Below, one piece after another: positions 16,490-24,143 of a stretch of DNA of 64,000 nt (its first letter is position 1; each line of letters starts with the position of its first letter). The stretch comes from UBA2241 sp963777895. Its GTDB lineage: Bacteria; Actinomycetota; Thermoleophilia; UBA2241. A program made the position numbers and the translations under genes. Below the pieces are notes generated by a model. That model worked only from the letters and a program-made list of their open reading frames with translations, was not told where the DNA came from and did no database searches. Location: the NCBI GenBank assembly GCA_963777895.1, contig CAVZSF010000004.1, forward strand, positions 124,001 to 188,000. The letters are read 5' to 3'.

Positions 16490-17257
16490 ATGAACGAGGG
16501 GCGCGCTGCCACGAACGGCGTCGTGCTGGCCGCTCACGATCTGAGCGTCGTCCGAGGCGACAAGACGCTCGTCACGGTGGAGCGCTTCGCCGTGGCGCCG
16601 GGCGAGGTCTGTGTGCTGCTCGGGCCGAACGGCGCCGGCAAGACGACGCTGCTGCGCGCCCTCAACGGCCTGGAGCGCGCCCACGGCGACCTGGAATTCG
16701 AAGGTCGCGCAGTCCGCAGCGCGCGCGACAGGCTGCACCTTCGTCGCCACACCGCGGCCGTCTTCCAGCAGGCGTACCTGCTGGCCACGACCGTGCGCGG
16801 CAACGTGGAGAGCGGTCTGCATATGAGGGGGCTGCGCGGCGCTGAGCTGCGCGAGCGCGCCGACCGGGCGCTCGAGCTGCTCGGCATCGCGCACCTCGCC
16901 GACCGGCGGCGGGCAGGACTCTCGGGCGGAGAGGCGCAGCGGGTCAGCGTGGCGAGGGCGATCGCCACCGATCCGGCCGTGCTCTTCCTCGACGAGCCGA
17001 TGGCCTCGCTCGACCCGCCGACGCGGCGCGCCCTTGTCTCGGATCTTCAGGAGATCTTCCGGCGGCTCTCGATGGCTGTGCTGTGGGTGACCCACGACAC
17101 GTCGGAGGCGAGCGCCGTGGCTGATCGCGTGACGTTCCTCGTCGACGGCCACGTCGTGCAGGAGGGACCGTATCGCGAGGTCGTCGAGCGCCCCGCGACC
17201 GCCGCCGTGGCAGACTACGTCAACGGCGGCCTCGAGCGGTCTCCGGAGAGGGAGTGA
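16490..17257 (+). CDS. tupC: Tungstate ABC transporter ATP-binding protein
   Basis: 255 residues. Walker A is LLGPNGAGKTTLLRAL, the signature motif LSGGEAQRVSVARAIA, Walker B AVLFLDEPMASLDPP, and the switch histidine lies in VTHDTSEA. It lacks the C-terminal TOBE regulatory domain found in ModC. It powers tungstate import through TupB. It ends by overlapping the next gene by four bases (GTGA). Confidence 0.93.
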   Translation: MNEGRAATNGVVLAAHDLSVVRGDKTLVTVERFAVAPGEVCVLLGPNGAGKTTLLRALNGLERAHGDLEFEGRAVRSARDRLHLRRHTAAVFQQAYLLATTVRGNVESGLHMRGLRGAELRERADRALELLGIAHLADRRRAGLSGGEAQRVSVARAIATDPAVLFLDEPMASLDPPTRRALVSDLQEIFRRLSMAVLWVTHDTSEASAVADRVTFLVDGHVVQEGPYREVVERPATAAVADYVNGGLERSPERE

Positions 17258-17739
17258 ACGTGAGGCGGGACGGAAGGGTCAGGAGGCGGCCGGGCGGCGG
17301 AGCGGGACACACCGTGCTGCTCATGGCAGCGGTCGCCTTGCTCCTCGGCGTAATGGCCGCCGCCGGGTTGGCGGCCTGCGCATCCCTTGACAAGCCTGTC
17401 CCGGATCCGTCGGATGCGTCGATGTCGCCTGGTGCGACGCTGGACACCATCGGCTGGAGCGAGGCCGCCGACAGCGTTGGTCAGCACGTGCGGGTCGAGG
17501 GGCCCGTCGCCAAGGTCACGCGCGTGGACGGCTACACGGAGCTCAGCGTTGGGCTGACGCCGCCCGATCCGGCACGCTTCGTGATCGCCGTGCCTCGCAG
17601 ACTGGAAGGCCGGTTCGACGGGCCGCTGCGCGACCTCTTCGAGGGCGCCATGGTGCGAGTGACGGGGACGATCGAACGTATCGACGGCGCGACGGGCATG
17701 CGCATCACATCGCCGCGCCAGCTCAAGACCGCGCTGTAA
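17254..17739 (+). CDS. OB-fold lipoprotein at the end of the tup operon
   Basis: 161 residues. A basic N-terminus and hydrophobic helix (about residues 20-40) are followed by a lipobox-like GLAACAS, so it is probably a lipoprotein. Residues 70-160 (GQHVRVEGPVAKVTRVDGY, then GAMVRVTGTIERIDG) have the strand pattern of a small OB fold. It overlaps tupC by GTGA and must be translated with it. A role in tungstate handling is suggested only by position. Confidence 0.65.
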   Translation: MNVRRDGRVRRRPGGGAGHTVLLMAAVALLLGVMAAAGLAACASLDKPVPDPSDASMSPGATLDTIGWSEAADSVGQHVRVEGPVAKVTRVDGYTELSVGLTPPDPARFVIAVPRRLEGRFDGPLRDLFEGAMVRVTGTIERIDGATGMRITSPRQLKTAL

Positions 17740-18842
17740 GCCCTCCGCCGGTCTCGATCAGGCTGTGCAGGCGGCGCTGCTGGCGGCGCGACACCAGCTC
17801 GGCCACAGCAAGGGCCGCGAGCAGCGCCGCGAGCGGCGCCAGCCACGTCAGGTCGAGCCAAGCGCCGCCGGGCCCACCGCCCCCGCCGGGAGCGCTGCCG
17901 GCGGCTTGACCGCCGCTCTCACCTGTACCGCTCGCCGCCGCGGCGGCGCTGCTGGTCAGCGCCTCTACCCGCATGGGGTAACCCGTCACTGCGTTCTCGC
18001 CGGCGGTGCTGGTGGCCGTGTCCAGGGGGACGTCGGGCGGGATCGTCTGGCCTGACTGCTGGGACGCCACTCCGGTCGAGGCGCCGCTGGCTACCTGCCT
18101 CGTCCAACCGCCACCGCCGGTCCCGGAGCCAACGCCGCTCCCGGAGCCAACGCCGCTCCCTGAGCCGCTCGTTCCGCTGCTCGTCCCGCCGGCTGCGGCG
18201 CCTCCCATGTCGAGGGTGCCGCTCGGCGTCGAGCCGCCAGGCTTCGTGCCGGGATGGTTACCGTCGCCGCCGGTCCCGTCGCCCTTTGGTGCCGGCACGT
18301 ACTTGCCGTACGTGAGGGTCACGTCGTCCACCCGCACGGATGCCGTCCCCGGACCGTTGGAGAGAAGCCACTTGAACATGTACCTCATGGCCTTGCCGCC
18401 CGCGTAGGGCGGCATCTTGTAGGTCACAACGGTCCCGCTTGGGTCGCTCGCGCCCTCGCCGGCGGGCCAGAACATCGCGTCTGCCGTCATGTCGGCGGTG
18501 AAGTAGACGCAGGGGCGTCGTCTCTCGGACGTTACCCTCTGTGTGGATGTGGAGGACGATCTGCTTGAAGCCCACCTTGGAGGAGCCGTTGTACGAGAAG
18601 CCCGAGATCGGCCCGGACACGGCGGTCGTCGAGGTGCCAGCCATGTCCGGAGTGATCGTCAGCAGGAGGTAAGGGTCGTCGCCGCCGACGCTGGAGAGGC
18701 CGTTGCCGAGAGCGGCGAACGGCCAGTCCGGGCCGGTGAAGCCTTCGGCGTAGGTGCCGGCGAGGGCCGGGCGCGGCGCCAGCAGGGCGCCCAGCCCGGC
18801 CGCAAGGGCCACGATGGTGAGAATGAAGATGCGGCCCCTCAT
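17723..18842 (-). CDS. Secreted, membrane-anchored protein with Gly/Ser linker, frameshifted
   Basis: Starts MRGRIFILTIVALAAGLGAL with AGGAGG upstream; a signal peptide runs to about residue 29. A beta-rich domain follows (YAEGFTGPDWPFAALGNGLS, then KQIVLHIHTEGNV). Near 18515-18530 one base is out of step. The second frame continues CVYFTADMTADAMFWPAGEG and YMFKWLLSNGPG, then SVRVDDVTLTYGKYV. A long Gly/Ser/Pro-rich stretch with an SGSGVG repeat leads to a C-terminal membrane helix (LAPLAALLAALAVAEL) and a basic tail. It is an extracellular domain tethered by its C-terminus. I do not recognise the family. The indel is probably a sequence error. Confidence 0.6.
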
Positions 18843-18900
18843 GCTCGCGTTCCTCCTGGTGCCGCCGGCGGGGACGTCATCGTCATCCACCGGCCCGTCC

Positions 18901-18918
18901 GCTAAGGGTCTGCTTAGC
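18901..18918. promoter_or_regulatory. Inverted-repeat operator shared with tupA
   Basis: GCTAAG-N6-CTTAGC is a perfect 6+6 inverted repeat between the minus-strand secreted protein gene and the plus-strand mop gene. The element at 14553-14570 has the same half-sites and the same spacing in the tupA promoter. Confidence 0.5.
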
Positions 18919-19039
18919 ATAACGAATGCCCCTCGAGTTGGGGTAGATGACTGTTCGTTGGGTAGTGTGCGCTTGGCGGCCGGCTCGCCGGCGCCGTCAA
19001 GCGGGCGAGGACCAACCTCCCCGGTCACAAGGAGGGCAC

Positions 19040-19243
19040 ATGCCGCTCAGCGCGCGCAATCAGCTCAAGGGGACGGTCAAGTCGGTCGTACTCGGCACCG
19101 TCATGGCCGAGGTCGTCGTGGACGTGAACGGCCAGGACGTCGTATCGGCCATCACGCGCCGCTCGTGCGAGGCGCTCGACGTCAAGGCGGGGGACGAGGT
19201 GGTCGTCGTCATCAAGGCCACGGAGGTCATGCTGCAGAAGTGA
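19040..19243 (+). CDS. Mop-type molybdate/tungstate-binding protein (TOBE domain)
   Basis: 67 residues forming one molbindin (Mop) domain: MPLSARNQLKGTVKSVVLGT, then AEVVVDVNGQDVVSAITRRS and AGDEVVVVIKATEVML. Such proteins assemble into hexamers that store molybdate or tungstate in the cytosol. The ATG at 19040 is preceded by AAGGAGGG. It lies between the tungstate transporter and cofactor synthesis genes, which fits oxyanion buffering. Confidence 0.9.
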   Translation: MPLSARNQLKGTVKSVVLGTVMAEVVVDVNGQDVVSAITRRSCEALDVKAGDEVVVVIKATEVMLQK

Positions 19244-19392
19244 GCTGCGGCGGGCTCCGGGAGACGTTGCGAACGTAGGCCGGATGGCCCTCGCGGTATG
19301 ACCTTTGCACGGCGCCGCGCTACACTTGCGGCGCCGTCAAGCGGACCGTTCCGGGTGCTCTTCGGGTGCCCGGCCGAGGAAGCCGAGAGCCT

Positions 19393-20355
19393 GTGAGTGC
19401 CGCCGTCACCGGGCCAGGTCGCGTCGACTACCTGCGCCTCTCGATCACCGACCGCTGCAATCTGCGGTGCACCTACTGCATGCCCCCCGAGGGGGTGGCG
19501 CCGCGCGCGCACGGCGAGATCCTCTCGTACGAGGAGCTCGCCGGCTTCGCGCGCGTGGCCGCGACCTGCGGCATCAGCAAGGTCCGCATCACCGGCGGGG
19601 AGCCGCTGGTGCGCAGGGGCTGCGCCGACTTCGTCGGCATGCTGGCCCGCACCAGCGGCATCGCCGACATCGCCCTCACCAGCAACGGCATCCTGCTGCC
19701 GCGCTTCGCCGGCGAGCTGCGCGCCGCGGGGCTGCGCCGCGTCAACGTCAGCATCGACAGCCTGGACGAGCAGCGGTATGCGACGCTGACGCGGGGCGCG
19801 CGCCTCGCCGACGCCCTCGCCGGCCTCGACGCGGCCTTTGCCGCCGGCTTCTCGCCCGTGAAGCTGAACGTGCTCCTTCTCGAAGGCGTCGAGGACGAGC
19901 TCGACGCCTTCGTCGCTCTCACCCGCGACCGCCCGGTGCACGTGCGCTTCATCGAGTTCATGCCGCTCGACAGACGCCTCGTGGTCGACGGCCACATGGT
20001 GCCGGCGCCGCACGTGCTCGAGCTGCTGCGCGCGCGCTACGAGCTCGAGCCCGTGGACGGCCCCTACGGCCATGGGCCCGCGCGCTACTGGAGCGTTCCG
20101 GGGGCGGCCGGCACGATCGGCTTCATCGCCGGCGTCTCCGACCACTTCTGCGAAAGCTGCAATCGCCTGCGCCTCACGGCCGACGGACGGCTGCGCACCT
20201 GCCTCTTCTCCGGAGAGGAGATGCCCATCCGCGAGCTGCTGGCCGATCCCGAGGCGCTGCGCGAGACGCTCGTGCGGGCGATGTCGTTGAAGAACTACGA
20301 CCGCTGCCGCGAGCGTCTCGCCAATCAGCGGGCGATGTCGCAGATCGGAGGCTGA
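19393..20355 (+). CDS. moaA: GTP 3',8-cyclase MoaA
   Basis: A radical SAM enzyme for the first step of molybdopterin synthesis (GTP to cyclic dehydro-GTP). About 320 residues. The N-terminal cluster motif is CNLRCTYCMPPEG, then ITGGEPLVRRGC and TSNGILLPRFAGEL. The C-terminal cluster cysteines lie in FCESCNRLRLTADGRLRTCL. The protein ends SQIGG, the conserved double glycine. I chose the GTG at 19393 because the family N-terminus (YLRLSITDRC) begins soon after. A GTG 27 bases upstream is possible. It is one base from moaC. Confidence 0.96.
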   Translation: MSAAVTGPGRVDYLRLSITDRCNLRCTYCMPPEGVAPRAHGEILSYEELAGFARVAATCGISKVRITGGEPLVRRGCADFVGMLARTSGIADIALTSNGILLPRFAGELRAAGLRRVNVSIDSLDEQRYATLTRGARLADALAGLDAAFAAGFSPVKLNVLLLEGVEDELDAFVALTRDRPVHVRFIEFMPLDRRLVVDGHMVPAPHVLELLRARYELEPVDGPYGHGPARYWSVPGAAGTIGFIAGVSDHFCESCNRLRLTADGRLRTCLFSGEEMPIRELLADPEALRETLVRAMSLKNYDRCRERLANQRAMSQIGG

Positions 20356-20356
20356 G

Positions 20357-21898
20357 GTGAGCGACCTGAGTCACATCGACGGGCGCGGCCGCGCGCGCAT
20401 GGTCGATGTCGGCGGCAAGGAGCCGACCGAGCGCCGCGCGAAGGCCGAGGCCCTGGTGCGCATGGCGCCCGAGACCCTGGCGCTCATCGAAGACCAGGCC
20501 GTGCCCAAGGGCGACGTCGTCGCGGCGGCGCGGCTGGCAGGCATCATGGCGGCGAAGCGCACGCCCGACCTCATCCCGCTCTGCCACCCATTGGAGCTGT
20601 CGGCGGTCGAGGTCGAGATCGACGCGGACCGCGAGCTGCCCGGCCTGCGCATCGTGACGGACGCCCGCCTCACCGGCCGCACGGGCGTGGAGATGGAGGC
20701 GCTCGTGGCCGCATCCGTCGCCGCATTGACGATCTACGACATGTGCAAGGCGGTGGACCGCGGCATGGAGGTGGTCGCGGTGCGCCTGCTCGAGAAGAGC
20801 GGCGGACGCAGCGGCACCTGGCGGCGGGACGCCGGCCTACGGAATGACGCGCCGCACGGAAGCCGCCGATCCGGGAGAGGGACCGGCGGCGTCCCCGGCC
20901 GGCGAGCACGCGGCGAGCGGGGAGGGGACGACGTGAGCCACGGCAAGGCCGACGGTCACGTCGTCTCCGTCAACGTCGCCGCGACCAAGGGCGTGCAGAA
21001 GGAGCCGCAGGCAGTCATCGCCCTGCGCCCCGAGCACGGCGTGGAGGGCGACGGCCATGCGGGCACCTGGCATCGCCAGGTCAGCCTGCTGGCCAACGAG
21101 AGCGTCGAGACGATGCGGGCCAAGGGCCTGGACGTCTCGCCCGGCGCCTTCGGCGAGAACATCACGACCGACGGCATCATCGTCTACCAGTTGCCGGTCG
21201 GCGCGCGCCTGCGCATCGGCGCCGCGCTGCTCGAGGTGACGCAGATCGGCAAGGTCTGCCACGACCGCTGCGCCATCTACTACAAGGCCGGCGACTGCGT
21301 GATGCCGCGCGAGGGCATCTTCGCGCGCGTCCTCGAGGGCGGCGAGCTCAAGGCGGGCGACGAGATCGTCGTCGAGAAGCGCTCGCTCATCCACGCCGCC
21401 GTGCTGACCGTGTCCGACAAGGGCTCGCGCGGCGAGCGCGAGGACGAGAGCGGAGCCGCGCTCGCCGAGGCGCTGCGCGCCATGGGCGTCGTCCAGGTCG
21501 AGCGCGCCATCGTCCCCGACGAGCGCGACCGGATCGAGCGCGAGCTGACGCGCTTCGCCGACGAGTCAGACGTGAACCTCGTGCTCACCACCGGAGGGAC
21601 CGGGTTCACGGAGCGGGACGTGACGCCCGAAGCCACGCTGGCTGTGCTCGACCGGCCGGCGCCGGGCTTCGCCGAAGCCATGCGCGCCGGCTCCCTCGAG
21701 AAGACTCCCCACGCCATGCTCTCCCGTGCGGTGAGCGGCCTGCGCGGCAGGACGCTGATCATCAACATGCCGGGCAGCCCGCGCGCCTGCCGCGAGCAGT
21801 TCGCCATGATCGAGCCGGCGCTGCCGCACGCCATCGAGAAGCTTCTCGATCTGGGCGGGGACTGCGCCCGGCCTCCGGATGCTCCCGCTCCCGCCTGA
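20357..21898 (+). CDS. moaC: MoaC-MOSC-MogA domains in one open reading frame
   Basis: 513 codons without a stop. Residues 1-155 are MoaC, cyclic pyranopterin monophosphate synthase: LIPLCHPLELSAVEVEI, then GVEMEALVAASVAALTIYDM and KAVDRGM. Residues 195-350 are a MOSC domain with its cysteine in GKVCHDRCAIY. Residues 350-513 are MogA/MoaB, molybdopterin adenylyltransferase: LTVSDKGSRGERED and LTTGGTGFTERDVTPEAT. The 35-residue Arg/Gly linker is unusual. The +1 frame there reads an Ala/Glu/Pro tail ending in TGA that overlaps a GTG (20933) behind GGGGAGGGG. The natural form could therefore be separate moaC and MOSC-MogA genes, merged here by an indel. Confidence 0.88.
   Translation: MSDLSHIDGRGRARMVDVGGKEPTERRAKAEALVRMAPETLALIEDQAVPKGDVVAAARLAGIMAAKRTPDLIPLCHPLELSAVEVEIDADRELPGLRIVTDARLTGRTGVEMEALVAASVAALTIYDMCKAVDRGMEVVAVRLLEKSGGRSGTWRRDAGLRNDAPHGSRRSGRGTGGVPGRRARGERGGDDVSHGKADGHVVSVNVAATKGVQKEPQAVIALRPEHGVEGDGHAGTWHRQVSLLANESVETMRAKGLDVSPGAFGENITTDGIIVYQLPVGARLRIGAALLEVTQIGKVCHDRCAIYYKAGDCVMPREGIFARVLEGGELKAGDEIVVEKRSLIHAAVLTVSDKGSRGEREDESGAALAEALRAMGVVQVERAIVPDERDRIERELTRFADESDVNLVLTTGGTGFTERDVTPEATLAVLDRPAPGFAEAMRAGSLEKTPHAMLSRAVSGLRGRTLIINMPGSPRACREQFAMIEPALPHAIEKLLDLGGDCARPPDAPAPA
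20919..20935 (+). other. Internal ribosome binding site and GTG start of the MOSC-MogA part
   Basis: GGGGAGGGG (20919-20927) lies five bases before GTG (20933-20935), in frame with the MOSC-MogA domains. It could yield a separate 321-residue product, whether or not MoaC is fused upstream. Confidence 0.6.
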
Positions 21899-22730
21899 CC
21901 TCGAGGGCAGGCTCGCCGAGGAGGCGGCGGCGCGCCGGGCCATCGACGAGCGGCCGCCGCCCGACGAGCTGCCGCCCACGGCGAGCACTGTGGGCGCCGC
22001 CGTCGTGACGTTCAACGACGCCGGCCATCTCGCTTCCATGCTGCGGGAGCTGCTGCCCCAGGTCGCCCGGGTGGTCGTCGTCGATCTCTCGTCGACCGAC
22101 GGTACGCGGGACGTGCTCGCGAAGCGTTTCCCCCATCTGCCCGTCACCACCCTGCCCCTCGACGTCGGCTTCGGAGCCGCTGTCAACAGCGCGGCGAAGC
22201 AGCTTGACGAGACCTTCCTGCTCGTCCTCCACGGAGATGCCCGCCTGCGGCCGGACGCCCTGGAGCAGCTCTACGGCGAGATCCACGACCCCGGCCGCAA
22301 GATCGGCATCTGCGCGCCTCGTCTTGTCGACCCGCGCGGCATCGTCGAGCGCTCGGCCGGCTTCGCCCCGACGATCTGGCGCCGCCTGCGGGCCTGGTGG
22401 AGCCACATCCTTCCGCCGCGCACCAAGCTGCTGCGCGCGCGCACGAAGCCCAAGAAGCTCGCCTACCTTGCCCCGACGGCTCGAGCCGACGTCGACTGGG
22501 TCGGAGGCGCCGCGATGCTCGTGAGGCGCGAGGCCTTCGACGAGGTCGGCGGTATGGACGAGAGCTTCTTTCTCGCCTACGGCGACATCGACCTGGGCGT
22601 GCGTCTGCGGCGCGCGGGCTGGCGGGTGGTGTACGACCCGCGCGCCCGCGGCATCCACCTCGACCAGGTCGCGGAGTCGTCCGAGTCCCGGCGTGCGGCA
22701 CGACGGCGGTACGCGAAGAAGCGCCGGTAG
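21879..22730 (+). CDS. Family 2 glycosyltransferase (rhamnosyltransferase-like)
   Basis: 283 residues. The GT-A fold shows AAVVTFNDAGHLASML, VVVVDLSSTDGT and the metal-site region LVLHGDARLRPDAL (HGDA instead of the common DxD), then GAAMLVRREAFDEVGGMDE and LAYGDIDLGVRLRRAGW, typical of cell-wall rhamnosyl- or galactosyltransferases. The acceptor is unknown. The ATG overlaps the end of the MogA domain by 20 bases, so it is translated with the cofactor operon, although a functional link is not obvious. Confidence 0.85.
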   Translation: MLPLPPDLEGRLAEEAAARRAIDERPPPDELPPTASTVGAAVVTFNDAGHLASMLRELLPQVARVVVVDLSSTDGTRDVLAKRFPHLPVTTLPLDVGFGAAVNSAAKQLDETFLLVLHGDARLRPDALEQLYGEIHDPGRKIGICAPRLVDPRGIVERSAGFAPTIWRRLRAWWSHILPPRTKLLRARTKPKKLAYLAPTARADVDWVGGAAMLVRREAFDEVGGMDESFFLAYGDIDLGVRLRRAGWRVVYDPRARGIHLDQVAESSESRRAARRRYAKKRR

Positions 22731-22863
22731 AGGAGGAGCGCCTCCGGAGCGCCGCGGGTAGAGAAGAAACGGCGCCGGTAGAGAAGCAGCGCCGGTCGGC
22801 GAGGGACGGGGGCGTGTCGACGAGGTGACGCCGCGCGACGCCGGCGCTGTCAGGAGGGCCTGG

Positions 22864-23511
22864 TCAGTAGCCGCGCTGCTGGCGACGCGCGTACGAGAGG
22901 TAGGCGGCGATGGCCGTGTCGGCCTCTTCGACGGCGCGGCGATGGCCCGCGGCCAGCCGGTCGCCGACACTCTGGCGGGTGACCCCGAGCCGCGCTGCGA
23001 CGTCGCGCTGGTGACCCAGCTCCCGGTACGCGGCGATCGCTTCCCACTGCTTCAGCGTGCGGGCACGGATCAGGGGGTCGACCAGACGGCAGAGCGCCCC
23101 CAGCAGCACGTCGCCCGGTTCGCCGGTGCCGAGATAACGGGTGAGTCCGCCGTCGCGCGCCGCGAGCTGCAGGGCGCGGCGCGCGAGAGAGTAGGCGTCG
23201 CGCTCGGCCGCGTCGCGGCCCGGTTCCACCGTCCCCACCCCGATGCCCATGCGCAGCTGGTACGGGGCCAGGCTCTCGCGCAGGACGCTGAGGCAGAGTG
23301 GCGCCTGAGCCGGGTCGTTGAGGACGCCGTCGACGCGGTCGCCGGTGGCCACGGCGAACGGCTCGCCGATCGCGGGAGCGAACAGGTGGTTGATGCGTTC
23401 GAGGCCGGCCGCGAGGCGTTCGCCCGCGGCCGGCGTCTCGGCGCCGGAGCCGACGAGGTCGCCAAAGAGGACGGCGATGATCTTCGTCTCCCGGCGGCGT
23501 TCGAGCGGCAT
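22864..23511 (-). CDS. SatD-family protein with C-terminal helix-turn-helix
   Basis: 215 residues. The N-terminal part (IIAVLFGDLVGSGAETPA and FAVATGDRVDGVL) matches the SatD family, described in streptococcal acid tolerance but without known biochemistry. The C-terminal 50 residues (LGHQRDVAARLGVTRQSVGD) form a helix-turn-helix, so DNA binding is likely. A 32-bp palindrome lies 106 bases from its start and is a natural candidate operator. It is divergent from the ccm operon. Confidence 0.65.
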   Translation of the reverse strand: MPLERRRETKIIAVLFGDLVGSGAETPAAGERLAAGLERINHLFAPAIGEPFAVATGDRVDGVLNDPAQAPLCLSVLRESLAPYQLRMGIGVGTVEPGRDAAERDAYSLARRALQLAARDGGLTRYLGTGEPGDVLLGALCRLVDPLIRARTLKQWEAIAAYRELGHQRDVAARLGVTRQSVGDRLAAGHRRAVEEADTAIAAYLSYARRQQRGY

Positions 23512-23616
23512 GCTCCCTAGCTACGCCGCGCGGCGGCGGTTTTCCTGCCGCATGGCGCCACCGCGCCCGTCTCCCGCGGCTTGTCTTGGGCCGTTGGGGC
23601 GGGTACGCTGCAGACC

Positions 23617-23648
23617 TTTCCACTATGGCATCGTCCAAATAGTGGAAA
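23617..23648. promoter_or_regulatory. Perfect 10+10 palindrome between satD-like and ccmE genes
   Basis: TTTCCACTAT (23617-23626) and ATAGTGGAAA (23639-23648) are perfect inverted repeats spaced by 12 bases, in an AT-richer patch of an otherwise very GC-rich region. A possible -10 for the ccm operon (TAAACT, 23673-23678) lies 25 bases away. This looks like a dimeric regulator binding site. Confidence 0.55.
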
Positions 23649-23716
23649 TGGCACGACTCGGCCATCGTCCGCTAAACTGAGCGTCTCCGCACTCGATACA
23701 TCCGGGGGTATCTCGC

Positions 23717-24133
23717 GTGAACAAGAAGGCCCGCACGCGTCTCATCGTCGCGACCGCGGTCATCGTGGCCGTCTTCGTGATCGGCGTCGTCTACATGGTC
23801 AGCCAGCAGGGCGCCTACTACCGCCAGGTCTCCGAGGTGGTCGGCGGCGACTACAGCGGCAAGAACGTCCAGGTAGGGGGCCGCGTCGTGGACGGCACCA
23901 TCCAGCGTGACGACGCGGGCGTGCACTTCACCATCCAGGACCTGAGCGGCAAGACGGGCACCGTGAAGGTCGACTTCAGCGGGCAGATGCCGAACACCTT
24001 CGGGCCGGGCGTTGACGTCGTCGTCGTCGGCACCTACGACGGCGGCCTCATCAGCGCCGACGAGCTCCAGACGAAGTGCCCGTCGAAGTACGATGGCAAG
24101 GGGACGACGCCGGCGCCGGCCGCGGCGCAATGA
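23717..24133 (+). CDS. ccmE: Cytochrome c maturation haem chaperone CcmE, CXXXY type
   Basis: 138 residues. An N-terminal anchor helix (residues 8-29) precedes an external OB fold (VQVGGRVVDGTIQRDDAGVHF, TIQDLSGKTGTVKVDFSGQM, PNTFGPGVDVVVVGTY). In most CcmE proteins a histidine in HDENY binds haem covalently. Here the site reads KCPSKYDG, with Cys121 and Tyr125: the CXXXY variant described for Desulfovibrio and archaea. It receives haem from the CcmABCD complex and hands it to CcmF. It is the first gene of the ccm-hem operon. Confidence 0.92.
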   Translation: MNKKARTRLIVATAVIVAVFVIGVVYMVSQQGAYYRQVSEVVGGDYSGKNVQVGGRVVDGTIQRDDAGVHFTIQDLSGKTGTVKVDFSGQMPNTFGPGVDVVVVGTYDGGLISADELQTKCPSKYDGKGTTPAPAAAQ

Positions 24134-24143
24134 GGCCGGCACA

